Assembly (NCBI GenBank): GCA_030549495.1
Contig: JAUIRK010000701.1
Coordinates: 124,001 to 188,000 of the forward strand
From: Nectonema munidae
Taxonomy: Eukaryota; Nematomorpha; Nectonematoida; Nectonematidae
Direction of reading: 5' to 3'
DNA length: 64,000 bases
The notes under the pieces are model-generated. The model had not been told where the DNA came from. It did no database searches and saw nothing but the letters and a program-made list of their open reading frames with translations. Position 1 is the stretch's first letter. Each line of letters starts with the position of its first letter. The translations under genes were made by a program, and so were the position numbers. Positions 35,526 to 64,000 of this stretch are shown here, piece by piece.

Positions 35526-38500
35526 GAGATCGATTATACTCGCAACTTTACAAAAACAAAAAATCATCTCCACTTATAACTACAACAGTTAGCTCTTTAG
35601 CGAACATATTTGTCAGTTTGTGAAAACGTAGAAAAAACGTGTTCATTATAAACTTTGTAGCTGAGATGTTATTACTAATCAATCGTGTAACAAGTCTTAA
35701 AAAAAGTGAATACACCATCCAATCACAAAAAGATAAATATTTTATCAACCTGATTAGAACTTATTGGAAGTAATCGCAAAATTAAATATATTTTAAATAA
35801 CATTACACTTCATCAACAATAAACCCATGAACTTTGTGTGCTATTACAATGATCTAAACACTTCTACTGTTCTTCGAAAAGCCAGGCTACGTTCATCTAA
35901 CTTACAAATAACAGCTGTGACACGTCTCAAGACATGTTTCTAGTTATCTAATTCTTACTGAATTTGTTTCTCTGATAGATTTTACATCGTCTGCAAGTTA
36001 TGAATTTTAGCATAGAGTCTAGATAAGGAATCCTTTTTTCATGATTATTGATTGAAATTGTATTTCGCCAATCATTAAACTCTTATGACAACGTTAAAAA
36101 AATTTTGATGGACAGTCTACAAACAAAACAATAAAATTGATCCCATTGATAAATACATTAGTTGCACTCTTTTATATTTCTCAACATTGCCTATTGAGCC
36201 AACAAAAAGTATAACAAGTTTAAAACAAAGAAAAATTAACATAACTGGCATTAAACAAACACCTTAAATAAAAAATTTATGTTTCATATTTTTGAATAAT
36301 GAATCTGTGATGCCTCCCTTTTCCTTGATGCGGTGAGCACGTTCTTTTTTGTATAAGACCTGATGTGGGAATAATCTTGAATAAGGCGATAAATGAAGAA
36401 ATCACAATCCTGAATTGAAACAGAAGGACTTCATCAAGAGCGTGCTTTTTATTAAACTCTTAACACTTTGAGGAGTAGGATTTTGAAGATTAAACTCCCG
36501 GAGCATTCCTGTCAAACTCGTCACAAAAGGGTTATTAACTTTAGCTTGACAGAACTTTGTTTGCAACACTAAGAATGGATAAGACAAATTTAACGCCGGA
36601 TTTAATAATTTCTATTATATCATCATATTGGTTGAAAGTTATCTTGGATGATTTAAGCGAATATAAATTGAAAACCCACTACAATTCCTTTCTTGTAAAA
36701 GTAAAAATAAAGCGGTTAAAAGAGTGCAGTACTTATAATGTTGATGATTAGAATGGTTTATGGAAGAAAGATGAGATCAAAGATCTTGAAGAAAAATGAA
36801 AGCAAAAGTTTACCGTTCCAAACCACACCAACACTATTAAGATGCTTGTTTTAAGCATTTTTGGACGCTTCTCGTCTAAAAGTATAAAAAAAGATTCTTC
36901 AGAAAATTATTAGTACAAGTAACCAAAATTCTCCCTATTTTTTTCTCTTTTTAACTAGAGGTCATTAACCTTTTCTAATTAATTCTAAATTTTCTAATCT
37001 AATTCTAAATTAATGCGATCTCGCGTAACCCTATGTGTAAGAGCGTACTTTTGGTATATCCATATACTTTGACTTATGAATAACACTAGTTCCTCATTAA
37101 CCCCAAAAAACCATTTAACCCAAATTTTTCTAAACGATGATTTGCTTATTCACTCCCGCCTTAACCCAATCCGTTCTTCTATTCGTTTTTTGCAATGTCT
37201 TTTGCATTTCCTAGCCTCTATATCCATTGATATAAAATTGATTTAATGTTTTATTCAAAAAATTCCTTCGTTTTGAGGCAGCAGAAAGCTTCGCATCAGT
37301 CTTATACAGAGCACCCCTTGCCTTTATGTAAAATGGGAGCTGTAGGCGTCAATTTTTGGACTTATTTTCCCTACACTTCAAAAATTAATTCTTTTTGTGT
37401 CGGAATAAGTACTTGTTTGATATATTTTAAAGTAAAAGTAAGACTACTTTTTATAATTGCATAATGCTCAAGATCTCTGATTCTTTTTTCCTAAATTTAC
37501 TTTTCAAAATGGATGAACTGCTAAAGCCTGAAATGCTTTAGAGAGTCAATAACGATTTTTCCATTTTCTCTTCCCATAAATCATTTCAAATGAAAGGTAA
37601 AAAATTTTTTTTTGTTTACTCTTTTTCCGGGTCAGTTATGTGCGGCCTTTCCCATATTTTACAAGGCATGGCTATTTTTTTTGGCAAATTAAACAAACCT
37701 TGATAAACAACATGCCATTTGAAGAAGACGACTCACAACAGTTTTGGAATAAATTTGTTTACTTGTTTTTGATTTTAGTCGTAATCCAAAAAATAATAAT
37801 AATCTTCAACACTTTATTCCTTTTTCAATGCATTGCTATGTTATTCCTACACTTATCCCGGAGTAATAAATATTGGCCTACAAATAATTTGTTATTGTAT
37901 TTAAGAATGGTCAATCAAAATTTAAGGGCTTAGTGTTTCATTGCCTGATATAATCACTAATCAAATGTCAATTAAATGTAAGTATCCTTTTTTATAAAAA
38001 AATTCATTCAATGAAATTAGAAAAAAGCAAAAACAACCAAGTGAAACAAAAAGCTAACATATAAAATCTTCTTAAAAAGAAGATGCATCGAATCAATCAA
38101 GAGTAAGAAATATATTTTTTCACCCTAACGCTTAAAATCCGACTTCTACTCCATGAAAACCCTCCTTACTCTCGTCACATAGAGTCTTGCGAGGGTGTGA
38201 TCAAATATTTTGGACTTGGTTGGATATTTCAATTTTTTTTGCGTTAACATCAATTTTTAATTTGCATATCTGATGATAATAATTGATGATAATAATTAAT
38301 AACATTCTTTAAACTAAAATGATATGCAACATTGTAAAATTCTATATTGCTTTTCATCTGTATGTGTTTAACTTTTTGGGGAACAGAGGTTTGAAGAAAT
38401 GTCCTTTTGCTGGCTTCTTTTTCAATGGGCTTTAATTTAATTATAGCAGATGGTTTTCATAATGAGTATAACAATATTTTACAAAAATCTCGTAGCGTGT

Positions 38501-38814
38501 ACACAAAAAGAGAGAATTCTTTTTTTTTATCTGTGATAATAATGATTTTAACACAATTTTAACTGTAATGAAAATTGTCATTGTAAAAAGTGGTGTAGTT
38601 GAATGATTGCTTAATTTTTATGTTAAATGATTTTTTAAAGCACTTTTACTGACTTATCTGTAAATTCAAGTAAAATGATGATTACATCCAAACTACCTAT
38701 TTAGTATTTTGGTGATGATTGACTTGTAAAATGAAATAAAATTAGCACAGCAAATTTAAATGTGTCGATTTGCAGCAATTCAAATACAAATGAAAAATGG
38801 ATCCCAATACTTAC
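35526..38814. other. No supported gene; likely first intron of an unknown gene
   Basis: If the promoter at 38,815-38,976 is real, this is its downstream region. At 36402-36587 (-) an open stretch reads TKFCQAKVNNPFVTSLTG and onward; after a stop, a shifted frame reads DCDFFIYRLIQDYSHIRSY. I do not recognise it. Confidence 0.3.
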
Positions 38815-38976
38815 TTTTATTTAGATTTCCTTTCTATGCCGATTTTGAGAAAAATTTCGAAGCAGAAGGAGACGAAATGCTAAAATACGAAGGCAGTATA
38901 ATTTCTCGCGAGCTTCTCTCCGTATTTATACTCTTCCTATCTCCCCCTTTTTTACCTTGAATTATTATTTGATTGG
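38815..38976 (-). promoter_or_regulatory. CCAAT/TATA promoter and noncoding first exon
   Basis: On the - strand CCAAT (38972-38976) precedes a TATAAATA box (38923-38930) by about 42 bases. A start site would be expected near 38,895-38,900. About 85 bases further is a perfect donor, AAAA/GTAAGTATT, at 38814. The block is less AT-rich than its surroundings. The predicted exon has no long frame, so it would be a 5' UTR exon. The transcript would run left, toward the glycine-rich gene; a link between them is conjecture. Confidence 0.45.
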
Positions 38977-40554
38977 CTCGAATTCATTTTTCCAAGGCAA
39001 GTGAAGCGTGATTATCCCGCCTATAACGAAAGTCGCTTCACTGTCTTTTTGTGTGAGTTAGACGCAAACTTTGGATTCTCATCTTCGCTCATGCGATAAA
39101 ATTGTTTTTTTTCGTCTGCATAATCATAATAATCCTAAAAATTATAATCTCTCCTCCTCATCTTCCACTATCTCCATCTTCAAAAAGATCGCTCTCGCTA
39201 TCATCCATTATTCTTCTCCGAAATTTGGCAGTATCTTATCTGTGCGTGCGCTGCCCTTCACAAATTCAAATGAACAAAATTGAGTTGTAATCTTTCGTGG
39301 CAAACTTTCAAAGTTGTCTTTCAAGCTGTTGACGTGTTTTAATTTTTTTTGCCAGCGTGAATAAAGAACGACAAAATCACCGGACAAATCCTTGACAGCA
39401 TTGGATCACAATTAGCCCATATGCATACTCATTGCCCCTCTCCCCCATATGGAGAATTAACCCTCAAGAAAAGTACAGCCCATCTACAATTATACACAAA
39501 AACAGTTAACAACTGAAGTGCAATGTCACAAAGTAACTAATTAAATAAATAACTAGCAAATAAACAAAATTTTGGATTTAAAGGTCCTAGTACCAAATTA
39601 CTAAGCTTGACATTTGTGCCCGTGACTGGAACATTAAAAATTGTCATTATAGAATCCATTAAAAAAACTTTTTTTAAAATGAACTCGTTCGGAAAAAATT
39701 TTAAACCTGTATTTTTGTTCAAATATACCCAAAATAAACAAACACAAATTTAAATAAACACCAAGTTAAATATACATAGAGATATTTTTCTTAGCATAAA
39801 AACTAAAAAATTCGTTTCAAATTAAAAGATATAGATTATAAAAAAGAATACAAAACATTTTTAAATATTTTTTAACAAATAAAAAATTGTTTTTTTTTGA
39901 AAATAAATTTAAATTTTGTTTACATAAAATGAAATGAAATGTTTACTGTTAAAACAAAGTAAAGATTTTGGGTTAGAATTGCCTGATTTCATTGGCTAAG
40001 ACAAAAAAGCTTCGAGTAATTAAATAATCGAAGATTCGTTGTCGAAGTGACATACATTTTGACAATTATTTTAAGAAGTACAATATTAATATGCAAAAAT
40101 GAATATGCTGAGATGGAAAAATACATATGTCAAGAAGTTTTCTTGATTGACTCTTTGAAATTTTTAAGATTAGATTTATGTAAATTTGTGTATTTTATGT
40201 AAACTAAAAGGAGAATAAGGAAAATTACATTTTTAAAATTTTATTGGCTCGCATATCTAGGAATATGCATCGTGTCATTTTGTCTTGTCAAATAATATTC
40301 TTTCCTATCTGCAAATTTCAAATTTTTTTTTACCATTTTTGAAAATTTATTGAAAAGTTTTTCATTTTTAGTTTTTAATAGTGAAAAAACGTTTACAAAG
40401 ATTACATCTCAAATTAATGCACTTTGATGGAAGTAGATATGTAAGATTTAGAAAGAGGGACCAAAAAAGGTAAGCACATATGTGTCATGACGTCATTTAT
40501 AGCCGCATTGGAATTAACCTTGCTATGGCCACCAGGGTTCCATATATTACGGAT
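38977..40554. other. Upstream of the promoter; nothing further supported
   Basis: The first 300 bases are relatively GC-rich and pyrimidine-rich. On the - strand at about 39,200 an ATG starts a short acidic frame, MDDSESDLFEDGDSGR, then stops. The rest is AT-rich without features. Confidence 0.3.
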
Positions 40555-40640
40555 ATTTTGTCTCTCCATGGCGTAGTGGTGGGAACGTAGGCTCTTGATT
40601 TAGTCGGTTTGTGTTCGAATCGTGATCTAAATACTTCATT
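40555..40640 (+). repeat. tRNA-like SINE head
   Basis: It has ATGGCGTAGTGGTGGG (A-box-like) and gtttgtgttcgaatcgtg (B-box-like) about 45 bases apart. It does not fold as a clean tRNA by eye. A similar head occurs at 48345 and 62195. Confidence 0.5.
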
Positions 40641-41470
40641 TCACTTTCGGATTTGGTGTGTCGTTGAAGAGATGGATGATGTGGAAAAATGTGAGATTAT
40701 TAGATACAGTATTTTTTAATCTATTTGAGCGCAAAGTTTGATCTCCAATTAAAGGGATTAAAAAATGGTCAAGGCCATCTATCTGCATCCATTGTTATGT
40801 AAATGAATTTTATGATGAATCCTTTGAAATCGAAATTTGAGCAGAGAAGCATTTAACGAGATAAGGAAAGCATTTTATATGTCTCCAATTTTTCTACTCC
40901 TCGTCTTATCTTCAACATTGAACATCTTAATTTGGCATACTGACAGCTATCACATTCAACCATTTTCAAGGTTTATTATTCCAAATTTTAACATATACCA
41001 TGTTAATCTTATCAACTTGGTCTTCAAAATTAAAAACAAATATTAAGGCATTATTTAGAATGTATCATTTTTTTCAAATAATATTCAAATATCATATCTA
41101 ACATCTTAAAAATAAAATGTACAGAAAAGGAGTTTTTATTTGGAACAAAAATTTTAATACAAAATGATATGTTTCGCTTCTTCAAAGAAGCTTTATCAAA
41201 CATGATGAAATTTGAACTTCATTGCATCCTCCTTATTCAGAGTGCACTCAGGGACGAATCTTTAAAAAAATTTATCCCTCGAAGATTTTATGACATTTTA
41301 TTTTATGAATATTCAATATATGAAAAGCACAAATAATATGGCTTTTTACCGCAATTTTTGGAAAGTTATTTTTTGAACGTGGATTGTCTTCCTCAGAGGA
41401 GCACAAGAGAGGAGAGGTGAGACCGGTTTGCGTCATACGGCACACAATATTTGTATTAATTAGCGGTTTG

Positions 41471-42191
41471 GTACGAACTAGAGCTTCTGATTTCTCGATA
41501 AAATTTAATTCTCTAGTAACGAGAAAAAAATATATGATTCTCGAGAAAAGTTTCGAGAAGTTAAAAAATATTAAAAATATTTTACGAAAAAAATATTTTG
41601 TTTTATAAGTAAAATAACTTTTTAAAAAAACAAGAGCATTTAAAGTTTCGTTTTTCAAACTCAATCGTTTTGGAGATAAAATTCTTCCGCATTGACAAGA
41701 AGTTGGTTGGATGCATAAAAGAGAATTTTTTAACAATTGCATTGATTCTGATAAATCAAAATTTTTGTTTTGTTTGAACATCTGTAGTTCTTCTTCTATT
41801 GTACTAACTTTTTCTTTTTTTTTATCATACATGAATTCTTTAACTTCTCTATTTAAACTTTGAGTTAGAGATTCTTCTTCAAACTCATCAACAGATTCGA
41901 CTTGAATTTGGCTTTCTTGTATATCAGTTCCATGCTTCGAATAATGAGAAAATTTTTTATCAAAAATATTTTTTGCACATTCTAAAATTTCTTCAAAATT
42001 TGAATATTCAAAAGTTGATCGTGCATTACACATAATTATTTATTTTTTATTAATATTTATTCAAAATTTAACATGTTTTCAGTAATAAAAAAATTTTTAA
42101 ATTCTTGAGTCTCGACAAAAATTTCTCGAGAATCAAGAAATAAAAAAATTTTAAAATTCTCGAGAATCGAGACAGAAGCTCTAGTACGAAC
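41471..42191. mobile_element. hAT element with intact ends and GTACGAAC duplication
   Basis: The element 41479-42183 (705 bases) has perfect 11-base inverted ends TAGAGCTTCTG and a perfect 8-base duplication GTACGAAC at 41471-41478 and 42184-42191. Several TCTCGAGAA motifs lie just inside both ends. It keeps only the 3' part of a hAT transposase, so it is an internally deleted, non-autonomous copy. Confidence 0.93.
41479..42033 (-). pseudogene. hAT transposase C-terminal remnant, open frame
   Basis: An uninterrupted frame starts MCNARSTFEYSNFEEILECA at 42033. It has an acidic stretch and the hAT C-terminal dimerisation block: LLCIQPTSCQCGRILSPKRL and NALVFLKSYF, the counterpart of the family's P-T-S-x-x-S-E-R-x-F-S and L-x-F-L-K motifs, with the usual Ser-Glu-Arg changed. 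The catalytic Asp and Glu domains are missing, so it cannot transpose. The frame reads through the right-hand TIR into flanking DNA, ending at 41272. Any product would be a short chimeric protein. Confidence 0.75.
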
Positions 42192-43194
42192 ACGGGAGAC
42201 AAAAAAATCAACGAAAGTATATGAAACATACAAAAATACGTCATTTTGCCAGACCTCAATATAGACCAAAACTTCTTTAAACCAACCACTTGTGGGACAA
42301 ATAAAGATGTCTTTTTATAGAGCTTGCCGGTTTAGTGAGAATACTGTTCAAAATGACTCCACCTGTCAACATTTGTTTTTATCAATTTCATCAGTGATTC
42401 CCAAACTTATGTGTTTACTTCTCCTAGAAAGATCAAATACTTTCGCTTCCTCCATACAAACCATTAAATTGTAAAATTTGTTTGCCATATTTCATTTTTT
42501 ATCTTAAAATGCAAAAATAATAGAGAATAAAGATATTTCAAAAACATGTATATACTTGTTTGCTTCTTTTTGAACAGTACCAGTTCTGTAATGATAAACC
42601 GAGTTTTTGATAAAACAACGCTGGCAGAAGTATTTTTGAAATCTTCATAGGTTTCTTCTAGTGATAAAATAACTTTGTGTTTTATCTCGCTGATCGCTTT
42701 GATCGTCACATCATTTTCAAGATGGCTAGTGATGACATGACAACCTATCATCAAAGTTTGCGTCAACATAGCCTATTTCAGCTCTTCAGCCAGTTGGCTA
42801 AGTTAAAGATCATAGTCTCCAAATTTTCCATTATTTTTTTCTAAATTATTCAAGTTTATGGGTGAAAATTGAAATAAAGCAAATGATTTTTCAATAGTAT
42901 TTTCTCGAAGATGTCCCCTGCTCTAATTGTTTCGTCAATTGATTCGAGAAGAGTGAGCCTGCAACAAAGTTCTGCAGCTGAATTTGCTATGTCCATTTTA
43001 GTAAGAATCGAAGTAATTATTAGTTTTAGATTATTTTAAATGATGTCATGATTCCCTGATCAAGTGGCAAAAGATGTCCTTCTCTAGAATATTTTCATGG
43101 CATTCTTTACTTTGTGTGTGTGTTTATCCTGACAATAAAATTGTACTTTAAACAATATCATTGATTTAAAAGATTTTCTCCTTTTACGTTACAC
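42192..43194. other. Possible further Tigger debris
   Basis: On the - strand near 42,950-43,010 and 42,600-42,770 short helical-looking stretches occur (TKMDIANSAAELCCRLTLL; NDVTIKAISEIKHKV). They may be the C-terminal part of the Tigger pseudogene to the right, but the match is too weak to call. Confidence 0.25.
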
Positions 43195-43640
43195 GCTAAC
43201 ATCACAGTAGCTCCTTTTTTGACTTTTTTCCACCTTTACAATGCTCATCTTGCCCTGAAAGTCTTTTTCAGAATAATTCAGTTCCACCACATTTAATTAA
43301 ATATGTCATGGTGTGAGTAGTCTTTGACAATTTTAGAGCACTATTTTTAAAGTTGTTAAATGTGTCCCTATCCACACTGTTATTTTCTTCAGACTTTGTT
43401 TAGGCATTGTCGTAATAACGGGTGTGCCATCTTCTGTCCAATCATCCATTTGATGCTTTGAATTCGCGTAATTTGAGTTTAGTTGCAAACATAAGTGCGT
43501 TTTTTGAATAATTGGTCCAGAGATTAGTATTATTTGGACGAACAGTTCTAAACCACTTCCATACTACAGTGATTATCTTCTAATCCGACAATTTACTATG
43601 TTCGACAAGTGTAATAATAAGATTCATTGATTTTTTTGTA
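43195..43640 (-). pseudogene. Tigger/pogo transposase pseudogene
   Basis: The - strand reads VWKWFRTVRPNNTNLWTNYS, ALMFATKLKLREFKASNG, a stop where the family has Trp, LDR, and then GGTELF, a stop, KRLSGQDEHCKGGKKSKKEL. These match the CENP-B-type helix-turn-helix (FKASNGWLDR) and the block just after the first catalytic Asp (D-E-T-G-L-F, with K-G-G-K-K-S-K-E-R-L). Here DETGLF has become GGTELF, so the Asp is gone. A possible terminal inverted repeat with ggttaatccgacctctac lies at about 43,676-43,696. Confidence 0.75.
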
Positions 43641-43807
43641 TTTTTTTAATCCGACTTGATTATTGCTGTAACCGTAGAGGTCGGATTAACCAATCATCAC
43701 ATCATTTATATTATTTGTATTAAATCTTTGCTTATTTTAATTTGTGTCGCTTTCATACTAGAGCCTTGCGCGAGCCGTAAAAATTTGTGCACACAAATTT
43801 TTAAAGG

Positions 43808-43940
43808 GGCGTGAATAAGGTTGGTTAGGTACTGTGTTTCGATAACTCAAGGTCTTGGGTTCGTTCCCGCATCAAGCCTACTTTTTCATAGTTCGATAGA
43901 AGCGGCGTAATAACTACATGATTATTATTAATGAAGTGGA
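43808..43940 (+). repeat. tRNA-derived SINE
   Basis: It has aaggttggttaggtact, cgataactcaaggtcttggg, ttcgttcccgcatcaagcc and catagttcgatagaagcgg. These are the blocks of the SINE at 15815-15953 in the other orientation. Confidence 0.7.
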
Positions 43941-44178
43941 CTTTTAAAAGGTCATTTGTATTGCACTGAATTTCTGATATATGATTTCTAAATACAAAAA
44001 TAGCTATATCAAATAAACGGGAGAAAAGAAAACAACGATATTTCATTTGAGAGCTATGGCTCGATGCCCCGCCACCCTGAATACGTCACTCAACCATTTT
44101 GACAAATAATATAATTTAAATGCTATCGTTTTTATACATTGAATTTTTTGATGTTAAATTTAGAACGAAATATGTAGC

Positions 44179-44313
44179 TTAACCCATTTAAGACCAAGCA
44201 AAGCAAACGATATCTAAAAAAACGCAGACGATTTATATTCAAAGTCATTGAAAAAAGCAGACGAAGATGATATTTATGTTCCAAAATAGGAACATTGGTC
44301 GTAAATGGGTTAA
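44179..44313 (-). mobile_element. TTAA MITE, piggyBac-type, copy 3
   Basis: The 127-base element is flanked by TTAA on both sides and has CCCATTTAAG and GTAAATGGG ends. It has the same orientation as the copy at 10881 and a few more changes than the others (for example aaaataggaac in the internal palindrome). Confidence 0.82.
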
Positions 44314-45639
44314 AGATTGGATATCATTGACTGTCTTTTAAAGTTTATCTTGCAGGAATTAAACGCTCAGAAAGATTGGAGTTAGGCAGGCTAATATCTC
44401 CAACACTTGATTTACCAATATCATATTTTTAAGCAAATGACAATTCATGACGGCCGTTCAGGTTTTTTTGAACGAGACAACGCTAAATATAGCTGCTTCT
44501 TATAGAAGGGATTGCCTTGACTTGAGAGGGAAGAATGTCTATAGCAAGCTTGCAAGCGCTTTTTTGATTTAATAAGTTGTATACTTTGCAATTTATCTAG
44601 AAATGGCTTTTTTACTCACATTTGATATGAATAAATATGGGTTGCGACACAAATGATTTATAATAATAAGCAAAAAAGCGCGGGATAAGCTCACTTGTTA
44701 CAACGATTTATCATATTTAAAAGATCGATGAAATTTATAAACACGGCTTCCAGTTAAAAATTTTGCACCCCCATGCCTTCAAACGCTTCTATTTTTGTAG
44801 CATATACCTTTTATAATCATATTCTTTTATTTAGGAACAAGATACGTTCCGTCGTGCCGGTTTTTAACCCTGGTTTTCTTCCTCTGAAGAATTCAAAGGT
44901 TTTTACGGTTAGGTAGTGCTCTAGCGACGCGATACTATGTGGTTAGTAATCAAGCTATCACTAGACAATAAGTTTGTTTCCCAAATTGGGAGCGTTCGCG
45001 TTAGGATTGTATCGTTCTCTCAGTTGTATTTATATATTGTAACATAAATTCTTGTAAAATACTATATATAATAGAGCTATTCTTTTGTAACAAGGGCCGA
45101 TTGGTGTTTAGTGGGATGGAAAGTCCAGTTAGACTTGGACTTAGCATTCCGGGCGGGCCACGATATCCGAAAGGATGGGTGCGAACGTCACAAAACAACT
45201 TAATTAATTAATTATGCACCCCCTTGCTATATGAATAGCATTGAACTCATGGCTTGCTTCAACGCTTCTTGCTCTCACTTGCCAATTAAATCTTGAAGCC
45301 ACAAGATCAATCTTAACCTGAGGTCCAATCAAATTCTGCATCAAGGCGAGGTCCAATTAAAATTGCCATTAACTTTATAGTTAGTTTCCTTGGGTAAGAA
45401 TAGGGCTATTGTTTTATACATATATCAAAGAAATATAGTAATGAGAAATCTTTATTTAAAAACATACGTTTTCTGCTTGACTTTAGTTCAAAAAGAAGAG
45501 TCCAAATAATCCTCATAAATGTCATACTATATTTTCAGCCTCACCCTTCTGCTATACATATATATCAGTATACACTTTCCTGCACTTGTCACCTGAATAA
45601 GCCTTAACACAAAAAAGGGCACTGTGTTTTATACGACGC
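44314..45639. other. No gene seen
   Basis: At about 44,995-45,200 a block with TATATATAATAGAGC followed by gggcgggccacgatatccg looks like the end of an LTR or another repeat, with weak inverted CGTTCGC/GCGAACG ends. No duplication could be established. Confidence 0.3.
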
Positions 45640-45970
45640 CGACATACCATTAAAAAAAAAAAATTTCAAAATTTGAAAAAAAAAAATTTAAAATAAAATC
45701 TTAAAACCTTTTTTTTTTCAAATTTTTTCTCAAGGTTTTTATAAAATGGGGGTGAATATTTCATTATTAAAAAAAAAAATTTCCAAATTTTATTTAAAAA
45801 AAAAATCATTTATAAATAAAAAGAGGGAAAAAAAAAAATGGGGGGGTTTTTTTTTTTTTTTTAAAAAACCTTTAAAAAAAAATATTTTTAATTAAAAAAA
45901 AAAATATAAAAAAATTTAAAATATAAAAAATTTGAAATAAAAAAATTTTTAAAAAAAAAAAAAAAAAAGT
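45640..45970. repeat. Homopolymer-rich block, possible assembly artefact
   Basis: About 330 bases consist almost entirely of runs of A, T and G (for example ggggggg followed by 18 T). The neighbouring sequence on each side is of normal complexity. The pattern resembles a poorly resolved long-read consensus or low-quality gap fill. Confidence 0.6.
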
Positions 45971-46917
45971 TGTATGCGACCTTATTGCTATTTTAGTGTT
46001 AATCAGGAGAAATACCAGTATTTAATAGATAACGTTTTTTCCACGACACCGTTCGCAAATATCATATTTTCAAATGATGTGATAATGTTTGCTGCACTTT
46101 GTCTTCTTGTTTTGCATACCTATAAAATTTGGTTTGGGCATTTTTAATTGTTCTTAGAAGTTTTGATGGAAGACAAATTAACATGGTATACGTTTTTGAC
46201 TGGTTTTCTATTTCATACAGTTTCATTCTTCGTTTCTTTACATCCAATTCAGAAAGCTTGCTCTTTCTGCTGATTGATTCAATCAAATTATTACCTCAGT
46301 TTATTTAGTGGTATTTGGAAGAAATGCAAAACTAAATTTGTCAAAAAAAAGTAGCCTTTGATTGATAATTGAGGTAATTGATTTTTGTAATTCGATGAAC
46401 AGTAACAAAATTCACAGTGCAAATTAAAGTCGTGCTGGTGAAGGAGTTTATCCCCCTCTTCTCTAAAAACCAAAAATAGCTATCTCTGCTACAAATTTAA
46501 AAAAACATCAGGCTTTGAAGCTAGGTTTCAAAAGAGATCAGTCACGGATTGAGAGTTTGGTGAGGATTAAGCATATGAATCTTTTGTTCAATCAAGTGTA
46601 GTTTAATTTTCCGAAAGAAGAGTGGTACTACCAGTAGAAAAGTCTCCGACGTTGCTTCATACCAGTTGGTCTAGTTCGAATTTTAGAGTAATCGACATTA
46701 AACCAATTGATCTATTAGATAAATTCGCATTGGACCAATCGTACCAAACCCTTGCCGTCAAATTAAAGAAAACAGTTTTAGTGCAAATGACTTTAAACGA
46801 ATCGGTATTACATCAATCGTTTTTGGACCAATAGTATCAAAGAGAAAAAACCCACGTTCAACTTGTTCTCTTTTAGTGTTTTTTAATTAGACCGAATTAA
46901 AAAGAGTAGAAATTGAG

Positions 46918-46923
46918 TTTATT
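46918..46923 (-). terminator. RPB2 AATAAA polyadenylation signal
   Basis: AATAAA on the - strand lies about 90 bases beyond the RPB2 stop codon at 47012-47014. Confidence 0.65.
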
Positions 46924-47011
46924 AATTTAAAGTAAATCTATCTGTAGTAAAAAGAAAATAGGGAAAGATCATTGAGAAATAGAGGGGAAATTTGGAAGAA
47001 TGTTTTCCTTT

Positions 47012-63950
<16,939 letters not shown>

Positions 63951-64000
63951 CTAAATAGAAAAAATGAAATAAAATATTTTAAATATAATTGTAGCATTTT

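Noticed and set aside
39150-39205. Acidic N-terminal exon MDDSESDLFEDGDSGR on the - strand
   Set aside because: It lies upstream of the TATA box it would need and stops after 16 codons without a good donor.
40555-40640. A functional tRNA gene
   Set aside because: A-box and B-box are present but I cannot pair an acceptor stem or anticodon stem; similar heads occur elsewhere, so it is SINE-like.
41272-41478. Extension of the hAT frame past the element's end
   Set aside because: The frame simply reads through the terminal repeat into flanking DNA; it is not part of the transposase.
44995-45200. Solo LTR
   Set aside because: It has a TATA-like block and a GC-rich end, but no TG...CA termini or target duplication could be fixed.
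46622-46834. 70-codon + strand frame near the RPB2 3' end
   Set aside because: It shows no family motif and lies in unconserved sequence beyond the poly(A) signal.

Overview
This is AT-rich, intron-rich, transposon-dense animal nuclear DNA. Two conserved protein-coding genes can be assembled exon by exon with consistent GT-AG junctions and phases: a secretory carrier membrane protein (SCAMP) on the + strand at the left, and RNA polymerase II subunit 2 (RPB2) on the - strand at the right. They face each other tail to tail across about 30 kb of repeat-rich DNA. The two proteins and the mix of piggyBac, hAT, pogo/Tigger and tRNA-derived SINE sequence suggest an arthropod. A crustacean such as a copepod is my guess, not something the sequence proves.

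Layout. 1-5.4 kb: two broken copies of a zinc-finger, DDE-like transposon ORF. 5.46-16.48 kb: seven SCAMP exons. Its introns hold a Tigger transposase remnant, a 538-base perfect (ATC)n tract, two inverted TTAA MITEs flanking one exon, and the best-preserved copy of the DDE-like ORF. 17.7-21.5 kb: a complete but dead piggyBac element with TTAA duplications and both ends, carrying two nested hAT-type MITEs. 22.8-31.6 kb: satellite-like arrays (periods about 151 and 148 bases), a MITE built of 42-base units with an 8-base target duplication, SINEs and a pogo-type element. 32.2-32.8 kb: a probable small gene for a glycine-rich protein (- strand). 33.8-35 kb: a fourth, badly decayed DDE-like copy. 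About 38.8-39.0 kb: a well-formed CCAAT/TATA promoter plus splice donor (- strand) whose gene I cannot identify. 41.5-42.2 kb: an intact-ended hAT element with a short transposase-tail ORF. 43.2-43.6 kb: a Tigger pseudogene. 45.6-46.0 kb: a homopolymer-rich block that may be an assembly artefact. 47.0-63.95 kb: thirteen RPB2 exons giving 612 residues and the stop. The N-terminal part lies beyond the right edge.

Functionally the two genes are unrelated housekeeping genes: SCAMP in vesicle traffic, RPB2 in the catalytic core of mRNA transcription. Most of the remaining recognisable sequence is mobile DNA at different ages. The most interesting items are the four-copy DDE-like family, the 42-base-unit MITE with GG termini and 8-base duplications, and the inverted MITE pair around SCAMP exon 5 of this numbering, which could alter its splicing.
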